A stretch of DNA of 16,225 bases from an uncultured Capnocytophaga sp. GTDB lineage: Bacteria > Bacteroidota > Bacteroidia > Flavobacteriales > Flavobacteriaceae. The notes under the pieces are model-generated. The model was not told the origin of the DNA and did no database searches. It saw only the letters and a program-made list of their open reading frames with translations. Shown here in pieces: positions 7,080 through 13,940 of this stretch. Made by a program: the position numbers and the translations under genes. How positions within the stretch are numbered: the first letter of the stretch is position 1; every line of letters starts with the position of its first letter. The stretch is taken from positions 1 to 16,225 of the forward strand of contig CAJZFM010000015.1 in assembly GCA_915070235.1 (NCBI GenBank), in the 5' to 3' direction.

Positions 7080-7808
7080 TTGGATATACTATCACAAATA
7101 AAACAGCAAAGAGACCTACAACTCCAGCGAGAGTTAGCCTCTGTGGAGCGCCCCTCTTTTTTTAAGGCGCTGGCACAGGAGGGCATACGTATCATAGGAG
7201 AGATCAAGCGGGCATCTCCCTCCAAGGGACAGATAGCCCTTGAGGATTTTGACCTCTTAAAACAAGCGGCTCACTATGTGGAGCATAGAATGGCGGCTTT
7301 CTCTATATTGACCGAAGAGGCTTATTTCAAAGGAGATAACACCTTTATCCCTCAGGTAGTAACGGCTTTCCCTCAGGTTCCAATCCTTAGAAAAGACTTT
7401 ATCTATACCCCTTTTCAGGTAGCACAGGCCAAGTTCTTAGGGGCCTCGGCTATCTTGCTGATAGTAAGAATGCTTTCCGATGAGCAGTTACAAGCACTCC
7501 ATGCCTTGGCCTATGACTTACAAATGGACGTGCTGGTAGAGGTACATGATGAGGCTGAACTGCAAAGAGCATTGCGTATTCCTCAGTTGAAGCTATTGGG
7601 AATCAACAACCGCAACCTCAATACCTTTGAGGTTTCCTTGCAAACTACCGAGCGACTGCTATCCCAAATTCCTGAAGGACAACGCTCTTCACTCTTGGTA
7701 GTAAGCGAAAGCGGTTATCTATCAAAGCAAGACGTACGTTATGCCGAGACCTTGGGAGTAGATGCACTCCTTATAGGGGAAGCACTCATGAAAGGACTTT
7801 TATTCTAA
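7080..7808 (+). CDS. trpC: Indole-3-glycerol phosphate synthase, TTG start
   Basis: A 242-residue TIM-barrel enzyme that cyclises and decarboxylates the anthranilate-derived carboxyphenylamino ribulotide to indole-3-glycerol phosphate. Visible active-site motifs: GEIKRASPSKG (Glu41, Lys43), ILRKDFIY (Lys105), LVEVH (Glu154), GINNRNL (Asn176 region) and VVSESG (Glu210), plus the phosphate site LIGEALMKG. It is monofunctional; TrpF is separate. No ATG or GTG fits the N-terminus. In-frame codons from the preceding stop (7062-7064) are CCA TTA ATC ATT ATT TTG, and the TTG at 7080 yields MDILSQI, which matches the usual M-x-I-L-x-x-I opening of TrpC. An ATT start would be rarer still. The start abuts the 7-bp repeat tract. 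The stop overlaps the trpF start by one base (TAATG). The protein contains no tryptophan. Confidence 0.94.
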   Translation: MDILSQIKQQRDLQLQRELASVERPSFFKALAQEGIRIIGEIKRASPSKGQIALEDFDLLKQAAHYVEHRMAAFSILTEEAYFKGDNTFIPQVVTAFPQVPILRKDFIYTPFQVAQAKFLGASAILLIVRMLSDEQLQALHALAYDLQMDVLVEVHDEAELQRALRIPQLKLLGINNRNLNTFEVSLQTTERLLSQIPEGQRSSLLVVSESGYLSKQDVRYAETLGVDALLIGEALMKGLLF

Positions 7809-8431
7809 TGGAAAAAACAGCTTTGAAGATATGTGGCATTCGTACTTTGAAGGAGATACAGGACTTGAAGGACTTGCCTATTGATTATTTTGGGTGTATC
7901 TTTGCTCCCAAAAGTCCCCGCTGTGTTTCTATGGCATTGGCCAAAGAGATCACCGAAGTAGCCCATAGCGAAGGGAAGCGGACGGTAGGGGTCTTTGTTA
8001 ATACACCTCTTAAACAAATAATGGATACGGTACGCCTTACAGGGATAGATGTGGTACAACTGCATGGAGAGGAGTCTGCTAACTTTTGCAAGACGCTGGC
8101 AGCTAAGGGAATAGAGGTGTGGAAAGCATTCCCTGTATGGGATAAGCTGCCTGAGTTGGGTAATTATCTACCCAATATTACCTTTCCCCTATTAGATACC
8201 AAGGGAGCCGCCGAAGGGGGTAATGGTTTTGCTTTCAATTGGCAACTATTGGAAGGGCTTCCTTCCTATAGCTTTATCTTGGCCGGTGGCGTCTCTGAGG
8301 AGAATGTACAAGAAGCACTCCAGTATAAGCCTACAATTATAGATGTCAATAGCAAAGTGGAGCAAGGTGACAGAAAAAGCCGCCCCCTGATAGAAAAACT
8401 AATAGAAAAGATACATAAATACAATAAATAG
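7808..8431 (+). CDS. trpF: Phosphoribosylanthranilate isomerase
   Basis: A 207-residue TIM-barrel enzyme that performs the Amadori rearrangement of phosphoribosylanthranilate, the step between TrpD and TrpC. It shows KICGIR with catalytic Cys9, FVNTP at 63-67, DVVQLHGEE at 81-89, the catalytic Asp130 in LLDTK, and ILAGGVSEENV at 157-167 for phosphate binding. The final phosphate-loop motif reads DVNSKVE at 179-185 where many homologues have D-x-S-S-G-V-E, and the usual G-x-K-D that follows is GDRKS. These look like tolerated variants, since all catalytic residues are present. Length is normal. Its ATG overlaps the trpC stop by one base (TAATG), which implies translational coupling, and trpB follows after 9 bp. 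Confidence 0.94.
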   Translation: MEKTALKICGIRTLKEIQDLKDLPIDYFGCIFAPKSPRCVSMALAKEITEVAHSEGKRTVGVFVNTPLKQIMDTVRLTGIDVVQLHGEESANFCKTLAAKGIEVWKAFPVWDKLPELGNYLPNITFPLLDTKGAAEGGNGFAFNWQLLEGLPSYSFILAGGVSEENVQEALQYKPTIIDVNSKVEQGDRKSRPLIEKLIEKIHKYNK

Positions 8432-8440
8432 CCTAATCAT

Positions 8441-9628
8441 ATGACCAATAAAGCCTACTTTGGAAACTTTGGAGGGCAATATGTACCTGAAACGGCCATG
8501 TTTGCCTTAATAGAGTTGGAAAAGGAATACGAGAAAGCTAAAGGTGACCCTCAGTTCCAAGCAGAATTGGAGGATTTGCTCAAGAATTATGTAGGTCGTC
8601 CTACGCCCTTATATTATGCCAAGAACCTCAGTGCGCACTACGGACATGATATCTTCCTTAAGCGAGAAGATCTTAACCACACAGGGGCGCATAAGATCAA
8701 TAATGCCTTAGGTCAAGTACTTTTGGCCAAACGTATGGGTAAGAAAAAAGTGATTGCCGAGACAGGAGCAGGCCAACATGGGGTGGCTACCGCTACCGCA
8801 GCGGCACTCTTAGGGCTTGAGTGTGAGGTGTATATGGGGGCTGTGGATATGCAGCGCCAACAACTGAATGTCTTCCGTATGGAACTTTTGGGAGCTAAGG
8901 TGGTTGCCATAGAGGACGGTCTCAAGACGCTTAAGGAAGCTACCACAGCAGCGATACAGTCTTGGGTGGCTGAGATAGAAACTGTTTTCTATGTCATAGG
9001 TTCTGCCGTAGGGCCACACCCTTATCCGACGATCGTAAGAGACTTCCAGTCGGTGATAGGTCGTGAAGCACGTGAGCAACTCACCGCTTTAGGTAAGCAT
9101 GCCGACCACATCATCGCTTGTGTAGGTGGGGGAAGCAATGCGATAGGCATTTTCTCAGGCTTTTTGGACGATACTTCTACTGAGCTCTATGGTGCTGAAG
9201 CAGGGGGTGAGGGTATAGATACTGAGCGACATGCGGCTACCCTTACCTTAGGGCGCGAGGGAATTATTCATGGAATGAAAACCTATGTCCTGCAAGATAA
9301 GTACGGACAGATAAGCCCTGTACATTCTATCTCAGCAGGCTTGGACTACCCTGGAATAGGCCCCGAACATGCTTACTTGTTCCAAACCAAAAGAGCGCAC
9401 TATGTTCCTATTACCGATGAGGAGGCTATGAATGCGCTGCTGCTGACCACTCGTAAGGAAGGTATTATTCCAGCTATTGAGAGTGCGCATGCTTTGGCCT
9501 ATTTAGACAAATTGTGTCCAACACTTCCTAAAGATAAAAAGCAAACAATTGTGGTAAATGTATCAGGTAGGGGCGATAAGGATATGCACACCGTTTTTTC
9601 AGTATTAAAAGGAGAAAAATATGAATAA
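8441..9628 (+). CDS. trpB: Tryptophan synthase beta chain
   Basis: A 395-residue PLP enzyme that condenses indole with serine to give tryptophan, working as a complex with TrpA. Signatures: [11 protein letters not shown] at 8-18 near the N-terminus; [12 protein letters not shown] with the PLP-binding Lys85; AETGAGQHG with the catalytic Glu108; the phosphate-binding GGGSNAIG starting at 229; and [10 protein letters not shown] near the end, with Ser375 facing the pyridine nitrogen. Length and motifs are those of the standard TrpB1 form. No Shine-Dalgarno site precedes the ATG. The coding end overlaps the trpA start by 8 bp and carries trpA's ribosome site within it. Confidence 0.97.
   Translation: MTNKAYFGNFGGQYVPETAMFALIELEKEYEKAKGDPQFQAELEDLLKNYVGRPTPLYYAKNLSAHYGHDIFLKREDLNHTGAHKINNALGQVLLAKRMGKKKVIAETGAGQHGVATATAAALLGLECEVYMGAVDMQRQQLNVFRMELLGAKVVAIEDGLKTLKEATTAAIQSWVAEIETVFYVIGSAVGPHPYPTIVRDFQSVIGREAREQLTALGKHADHIIACVGGGSNAIGIFSGFLDDTSTELYGAEAGGEGIDTERHAATLTLGREGIIHGMKTYVLQDKYGQISPVHSISAGLDYPGIGPEHAYLFQTKRAHYVPITDEEAMNALLLTTRKEGIIPAIESAHALAYLDKLCPTLPKDKKQTIVVNVSGRGDKDMHTVFSVLKGEKYE
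9610..9614 (+). promoter_or_regulatory. Shine-Dalgarno site of trpA inside trpB
   Basis: AGGAG sits 6 nt before the trpA ATG at 9621, within the last codons of trpB. Good Shine-Dalgarno sites are rare in this window, so this one may help re-initiation at the 8-bp gene overlap. Confidence 0.5.
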
Positions 9629-10382
9629 GAATACCATTGCTACTGTTTTTAGTGAAAAAGAAAAGGTTAATATAGGTTACATTGTGGCAGGTTATCCCTC
9701 TGTGGATTTTACCAAATCATTCCTCTCCAATTTGGATAGAACAGCCATAGACATCTTGGAGATAGGTATTCCTTACTCTGACCCTTTGGCCGATGGCAAG
9801 CTCATCTCTCAGGCTTCTTTTGCCGCCTCCCAAGCAGGAGTAACTACCGATACGGTCTTTGACCTGCTCGCTTCGGTAAAGGACACCATACATAAGCCCT
9901 TGGTCTTCTTGGTCTATTACAATCTTGTCTTTGCTTATGGAGTAGATGCCTTTTTGCAGAAATGTGCAGCGGTAGGTATCAGTGGGCTGATTATCCCTGA
10001 CCTGCCCTATGAAGAAGCACAAGAGCTGGTAGAAAAACTTAGGGTGCGCCATATTGCTTTTATTCCATTAGTGAGTGTAACTTCCGAGGAGCGCATTGCC
10101 TCTATAGCTTCCTTAGGCGATGGTTTTGTATATGCAGTGGGTTCTCTGGGGGTTACAGGGAGCAAACAAGTGGATCTGCCACGCCTTCAGGAGTTTATTG
10201 CGCAAGTGAGATCCCAGACCTCCTTACCTGTATCCTTAGGTTTTGGTATCAAGACCCATGCCGATGTAGCGCAGATGCGCCAATATGCCGATGGGGTCAT
10301 CGTAGGTACCAGTATTGTGGCGCTTACTGGCTCCAACAACCTCGAAGAGACGATTACTCAAATAAATGAACTCTTTAAATAA
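9621..10382 (+). CDS. trpA: Tryptophan synthase alpha chain
   Basis: A 253-residue TIM-barrel subunit that cleaves indole-3-glycerol phosphate and passes indole through the tunnel to TrpB. The catalytic pair is visible as Glu47 in [11 protein letters not shown] and Asp58 in PLADG, with the same 11-residue spacing as the Salmonella Glu49/Asp60 pair. [11 protein letters not shown], the SLGVTGSK loop and VGTS near the C-terminus supply phosphate binding. The usual DGPxIQ-type segment reads DGKLISQ, a modest variant. It begins within the last 8 bp of trpB. It is the last gene of the operon; its TAA stop starts an inverted 7-bp repeat tract and is followed by a hairpin terminator. The protein contains no tryptophan. 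Confidence 0.96.
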   Translation: MNKNTIATVFSEKEKVNIGYIVAGYPSVDFTKSFLSNLDRTAIDILEIGIPYSDPLADGKLISQASFAASQAGVTTDTVFDLLASVKDTIHKPLVFLVYYNLVFAYGVDAFLQKCAAVGISGLIIPDLPYEEAQELVEKLRVRHIAFIPLVSVTSEERIASIASLGDGFVYAVGSLGVTGSKQVDLPRLQEFIAQVRSQTSLPVSLGFGIKTHADVAQMRQYADGVIVGTSIVALTGSNNLEETITQINELFK

Positions 10383-10414
10383 TGATTAATTGTTAATGGT
10401 TAATTGTTAATTTG
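10380..10414 (-). repeat. Five degenerate 7-bp repeats after trpA, inverted orientation
   Basis: On the plus strand the units read TAATGAT, TAATTGT, TAATGGT, TAATTGT and TAATTTG. Reverse-complemented, they belong to the CATTAAC/CATTAAT family found before trpE and trpC. The tract is 35 bp, the same length as the one before trpE, begins in the trpA stop codon and ends next to the terminator hairpin. Confidence 0.7.
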
Positions 10415-10417
10415 TAG

Positions 10418-10441
10418 GGGCGAATGGCAATTCGCCCTTTT
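10418..10441 (+). terminator. Rho-independent terminator of the trp operon
   Basis: GGGCGAAT (10418-10425) and ATTCGCCC (10430-10437) form a perfect 8-bp stem with a GGCA loop, followed by TTTT. It stands 36 bp after the trpA stop and about 64 bp before the -33 box of the next gene, the right place to insulate the two units. The T-run is short. Confidence 0.75.
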
Positions 10442-10504
10442 ATTGTTGGCCATTTGCTCTTTTATTATTAGCAATTAGTCCTCTCGTCTTGTTTAAAAGT
10501 AGTT

Positions 10505-10536
10505 TTTGCTATAGGGGGTATTTTTCCTTATTTTTG
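10505..10536 (+). promoter_or_regulatory. Predicted promoter of the GH3/beta-lactamase gene
   Basis: TTTG at 10505-10508, 20 bp, then TATTTTTG at 10529-10536: the same architecture and spacing as the trp promoter. Transcription would start near 10543, about 15 nt before the ATG at 10558. This supports that start over an in-frame TTG at 10489, which would precede the promoter. Confidence 0.65.
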
Positions 10537-10557
10537 CCCTTTAAAATAAAAAGCAAA

Positions 10558-13464
10558 ATGAGATTCTTTTTCTTACTGTTTTTCTCCTCTTTGGTAGCTT
10601 TCTCTCAGCAGATAGACCCACTTCGTACTAAAGACGAACAAGCACAAACCCGCTGGGTGGATAGCCTGTATAACTCCATGAACTTGGATCAAAAAATAGG
10701 ACAACTATTTATGGTTCAGGCTTTTAGTTCGAATACAGCCAAGCAGCAGAAACCTATCAAGGATTTGATTAAGAAATATCATATCGGAGGGGTTATCTTC
10801 TCCAAAGGTTCCCCTGTGGCTCAGGCAAAACTTACCAATGAGTTCCAGTCTATGGCCAAAACACCGCTCTTGGTGGCTATGGATGCTGAGTGGGGACTGG
10901 CTATGCGCCTTGATTCCGTTTATGCCTTTCCGTGGAATATGACCTTGGGTGCCCTCAAGGACAATGCCTTGGTGGAGCAAACAGGCAAACATATCGCCCA
11001 ACACTGCAAGCGCTTAGGAGTGCATATTGATTTTGCTCCTGATATAGACATCAATACCAATCCAAAGAATCCTATTATAGGCAACCGCTCCTTTGGTGAA
11101 AGCAAGTTTAATGTTGCCCAGAAAGGCGTAGCTTTCACCAAGGGCATGCAGAGTGTAGGGGTCTTGGCTTGTGGCAAGCACTTCCCTGGTCATGGGGATA
11201 CCGAAAAGGATTCTCATAAGACCCTCCCTACTGTTTCCTTCTCCCGCGAACGCTTGGAGAGTACAGAGTTCTATCCCTTCCAACAGCTTATCAGTGCAGG
11301 AGTGGCCTCCCTTATGGTAGGGCACCTGGATGTACCTGCCTTAGATGAGGGCAAGCCTACCTCTATCTCCTACAAAGTGGTCTCTGGACTGATCAAGCAG
11401 CAAATGGGTTTCCAAGGACTCATCTTTTCCGATGCTTTGGGTATGAAGGGCGTGGCCGACTATGCCGAGTCTTCCCAAGTGGATCTACAGGCTTTCTTGG
11501 CGGGTAATGATATCCTTTTGATGTCCTCCGACCCAATCAAAGGGATAGAAGCACTCAAGAAGGCTTACGAGAAAGGAGAGATCAACGAATACCGCTTGGC
11601 ACATTCGGTGAAAAAGATACTTAAAGCTAAGTACTGGGCAGGACTTAATAAGTACAAACCTGTGTCTCTAACCAACCTTACCCAAGACCTTAATACCAAG
11701 GAGGACGACCTACTTGTAGAAAAAATCTATGAGAAGGCCATTACCTTAGCCCAAAACCCTAAAAATGTACTACCACTAAAGAACTTAGATACTAAGAAGA
11801 CTGCATATATCAAGTTTGGTGATGATTCAGGGTGGGAGTTTTTCAAGAATTTACGCTATTATCAGGACGTAGTACAGCTCAAGAGTGGTTCGTGGGAGGC
11901 ACTCAAGAAAGAAATGGCACCCTACGACCGTATTATCATTGGTTTGCACCGCTCTAACGCTTCTCCTTGGGCAGAATATAAGTTCAATGCTCAGGAGTTA
12001 GCCCTCCTTCAGAACATAGTCAAGGAGAAAAAGGAGGTGATACTTACTATCTTTACCAAGCCTTATGCCCTTTTGGACTTGCCAGACCTCAGCCATTTTG
12101 CAGCTGTAGTGGTGGCCTACCAGAATGCACCTTTTGCACAGCAGAAAGCAGCCCAACTCATCTATGGGGCGATTCCTTTTGAGGGTGTCTTGCCGGTAAC
12201 CGCCCATAAGAGTATCCTCTTTGGTCGTAACCTACCTACCAAACCCCTCAATCGCTTGGCCTATGGCCTACCTGAGAATGCGGGGTTAAACTCAAAAAAT
12301 TTTTACAAAATAGACTCTATAGTAACCGAAGCTATTCAAAAGCAAATGACCCCCTCGGCTCAAGTATTAGTAGCACGCAATGGGGTCGTGGTCTATCAGA
12401 AGAGTTTTGGCCGCTGTACCTATGATAAGAACGCCGAACAGGTAACCAATAACACCTTATATGACTTGGCTTCACTGACCAAGATTCTCTCTACCTTGCC
12501 TGAGCTAATTGACCTATATGACAAACAGAAAATAAAGCTCAATGCCTCCCTCTCTACGCTGCTGCCTATGCTTAGTGGTACCAATAAGGCCGATATCACC
12601 GTTAAGGAGGCACTCTCTCACTATGGACAATTACAGGCTTGGCTGCCTTTCTATCGCAGAACCATGGATACAAAGACCAAAGTACTCTCTTCTGATATCT
12701 ATAACTCCACACTTACGCCTAAATATCCAACTCAAGTGGCCGAAAATATATTTATCACAGATCATTATCGTGATACTATCCTACAATCTATTGCGAAAAG
12801 TGACTTGATCAAGCAAAAAAAATACCTTTATAGCGACCTTTCTTATTATCTATTTCAAAAATATATAGAGAATACCAAGGGCAAACCGCTGAATGAGTTG
12901 GTAGAGAAAGATTTCTATAAGAGTATGGGCGCCTATCAGCTCACTTACCGCCCTTTAGACCACTTTCCTAAGGAACAGATAGCCCCTTCGGAGGAGGATA
13001 AGAGCTTCCGCCAACAGCTTCTTCGCGGTTATGTAAATGATCAAGGGGCTGCCATGCTCGGTGGGGTAGCAGGTCATGCAGGACTTTTTGGTACAGCCAA
13101 TGATGTGGCTAAGATGATGCAGCTTTACTTGCAAAAGGGCTATTATGGAGGGATACGCTACTTCTCCGCCAATGCTTTTGATGCTTTCAATAAGACGTAT
13201 TTTATCTCCGAACGTAACCGCCGTGCCTTGGGCTTTGACAAACCGCAACTTCCTGGACAGGGAGGCTATACCTGTGGCTGTGTATCGCCTGAGAGCTTTG
13301 GTCATACAGGCTTTACAGGTACCTTGGCTTGGGCAGACCCCGCCACTCAGACCATCTATGTCTTCCTCTCCAACCGTACTTTTCCTACCGCTGATAACAA
13401 AAAGTTGATCACCGAAAATATCCGTGCTAAAATCCAAAAGGTAGTACAGGAATCTATCATGTAG
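10558..13464 (+). CDS. Periplasmic GH3 NagZ-like glucosaminidase fused to a serine beta-lactamase-like domain
   Basis: A 968-residue exported protein (signal peptide MRFFFLLFFSSLVAFSQQ). Residues about 25-400 are a family 3 glycoside hydrolase of the beta-N-acetylglucosaminidase type: KHFPGHGDTEKDSH at 207-220 contains the Asp218/His220 acid-base dyad typical of NagZ, and FSDALGM at 290-296 carries nucleophile Asp292. Residues 400-570 are a linker domain like those following GH3 barrels. Residues about 580-968 resemble class C beta-lactamases and related serine hydrolases: S639-L-T-K642, Y758-S-D760 in place of Y-x-N, and H916-T-G918 in place of K-T-G. Removal of GlcNAc from peptidoglycan fragments is the likely role of the first domain; the second may act on peptide or amide bonds, but activity on beta-lactams is not implied. 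The ATG at 10558 follows an A-rich leader and fits the signal peptide. The gene is preceded by its own promoter and has higher G+C (31 of 60 in 13261-13320). Confidence 0.92.
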   Translation: MRFFFLLFFSSLVAFSQQIDPLRTKDEQAQTRWVDSLYNSMNLDQKIGQLFMVQAFSSNTAKQQKPIKDLIKKYHIGGVIFSKGSPVAQAKLTNEFQSMAKTPLLVAMDAEWGLAMRLDSVYAFPWNMTLGALKDNALVEQTGKHIAQHCKRLGVHIDFAPDIDINTNPKNPIIGNRSFGESKFNVAQKGVAFTKGMQSVGVLACGKHFPGHGDTEKDSHKTLPTVSFSRERLESTEFYPFQQLISAGVASLMVGHLDVPALDEGKPTSISYKVVSGLIKQQMGFQGLIFSDALGMKGVADYAESSQVDLQAFLAGNDILLMSSDPIKGIEALKKAYEKGEINEYRLAHSVKKILKAKYWAGLNKYKPVSLTNLTQDLNTKEDDLLVEKIYEKAITLAQNPKNVLPLKNLDTKKTAYIKFGDDSGWEFFKNLRYYQDVVQLKSGSWEALKKEMAPYDRIIIGLHRSNASPWAEYKFNAQELALLQNIVKEKKEVILTIFTKPYALLDLPDLSHFAAVVVAYQNAPFAQQKAAQLIYGAIPFEGVLPVTAHKSILFGRNLPTKPLNRLAYGLPENAGLNSKNFYKIDSIVTEAIQKQMTPSAQVLVARNGVVVYQKSFGRCTYDKNAEQVTNNTLYDLASLTKILSTLPELIDLYDKQKIKLNASLSTLLPMLSGTNKADITVKEALSHYGQLQAWLPFYRRTMDTKTKVLSSDIYNSTLTPKYPTQVAENIFITDHYRDTILQSIAKSDLIKQKKYLYSDLSYYLFQKYIENTKGKPLNELVEKDFYKSMGAYQLTYRPLDHFPKEQIAPSEEDKSFRQQLLRGYVNDQGAAMLGGVAGHAGLFGTANDVAKMMQLYLQKGYYGGIRYFSANAFDAFNKTYFISERNRRALGFDKPQLPGQGGYTCGCVSPESFGHTGFTGTLAWADPATQTIYVFLSNRTFPTADNKKLITENIRAKIQKVVQESIM

Positions 13465-13475
13465 TTCTTAAGTAT

Positions 13476-13910
13476 ATGGAAAAGAATTTTTATGACTTAG
13501 AGCTTATCAAAATATTAGAAGAACATATAGAAAATGGAGATTTTCAAATAATAGAATCTAATATCTATGTTGATAAGGTGAATGCTAACTTGCCTTTTGC
13601 GGGAAGTAGAGTAAATTTTGAGCTATTGGATGAGTATCAAAGAATATTTTTTGATGATTATGAAACACTTGTTCCTTTTATAAAGGATATTGCAACTAAG
13701 GTAGGTATAAGACCAGATGAAAAAGTAGTTTATTTAGGAGATAATGTATCGAACCTAACCTATATATTCTCATTTGAATATTTAGATAAAGTCATTGTAG
13801 ATATATTAGATAATATACCTGAACATCATTACTTTCTATCTCAAGACATGAAGTGGATTCTGTATATATCGTATGAAGATTGTGCCGAGTTTGGGATTAT
13901 AAATAACTAA
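13476..13910 (+). CDS. Hypothetical acidic 144-residue protein
   Basis: No family recognised. The protein is small, acidic, without signal peptide or membrane helices, hence probably cytoplasmic. The pattern is alternating predicted helices and strands. The C-terminal stretch, HHYFLSQDMKWILYISYEDC followed by AEFG, recalls the closing region (W-x-L-x-I-x-x-E then F-G) of some small immunity proteins of contact-dependent toxin systems; this is an impression only. It begins 11 bp after the GH3/beta-lactamase stop and ends 30 bp before the outer-membrane protein gene, with no promoter visible on either side. Composition is strikingly AT-rich (13 G+C of 60 in 13501-13560, against 31 of 60 in 13261-13320 of the gene before it), which suggests separate ancestry. 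No cognate toxin is visible in the window. Confidence 0.7.
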   Translation: MEKNFYDLELIKILEEHIENGDFQIIESNIYVDKVNANLPFAGSRVNFELLDEYQRIFFDDYETLVPFIKDIATKVGIRPDEKVVYLGDNVSNLTYIFSFEYLDKVIVDILDNIPEHHYFLSQDMKWILYISYEDCAEFGIINN

Positions 13911-13940
13911 ATGGCAAATTCTATAAAAAACTTTTAAAAA

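Noticed and set aside
10489..10557. GH3 fusion starting at TTG 10489
   Set aside because: This would place the start before the predicted promoter (10505-10536) and hide the signal peptide behind 23 residues. ATG 10558 gives a clean signal peptide and A-rich leader.
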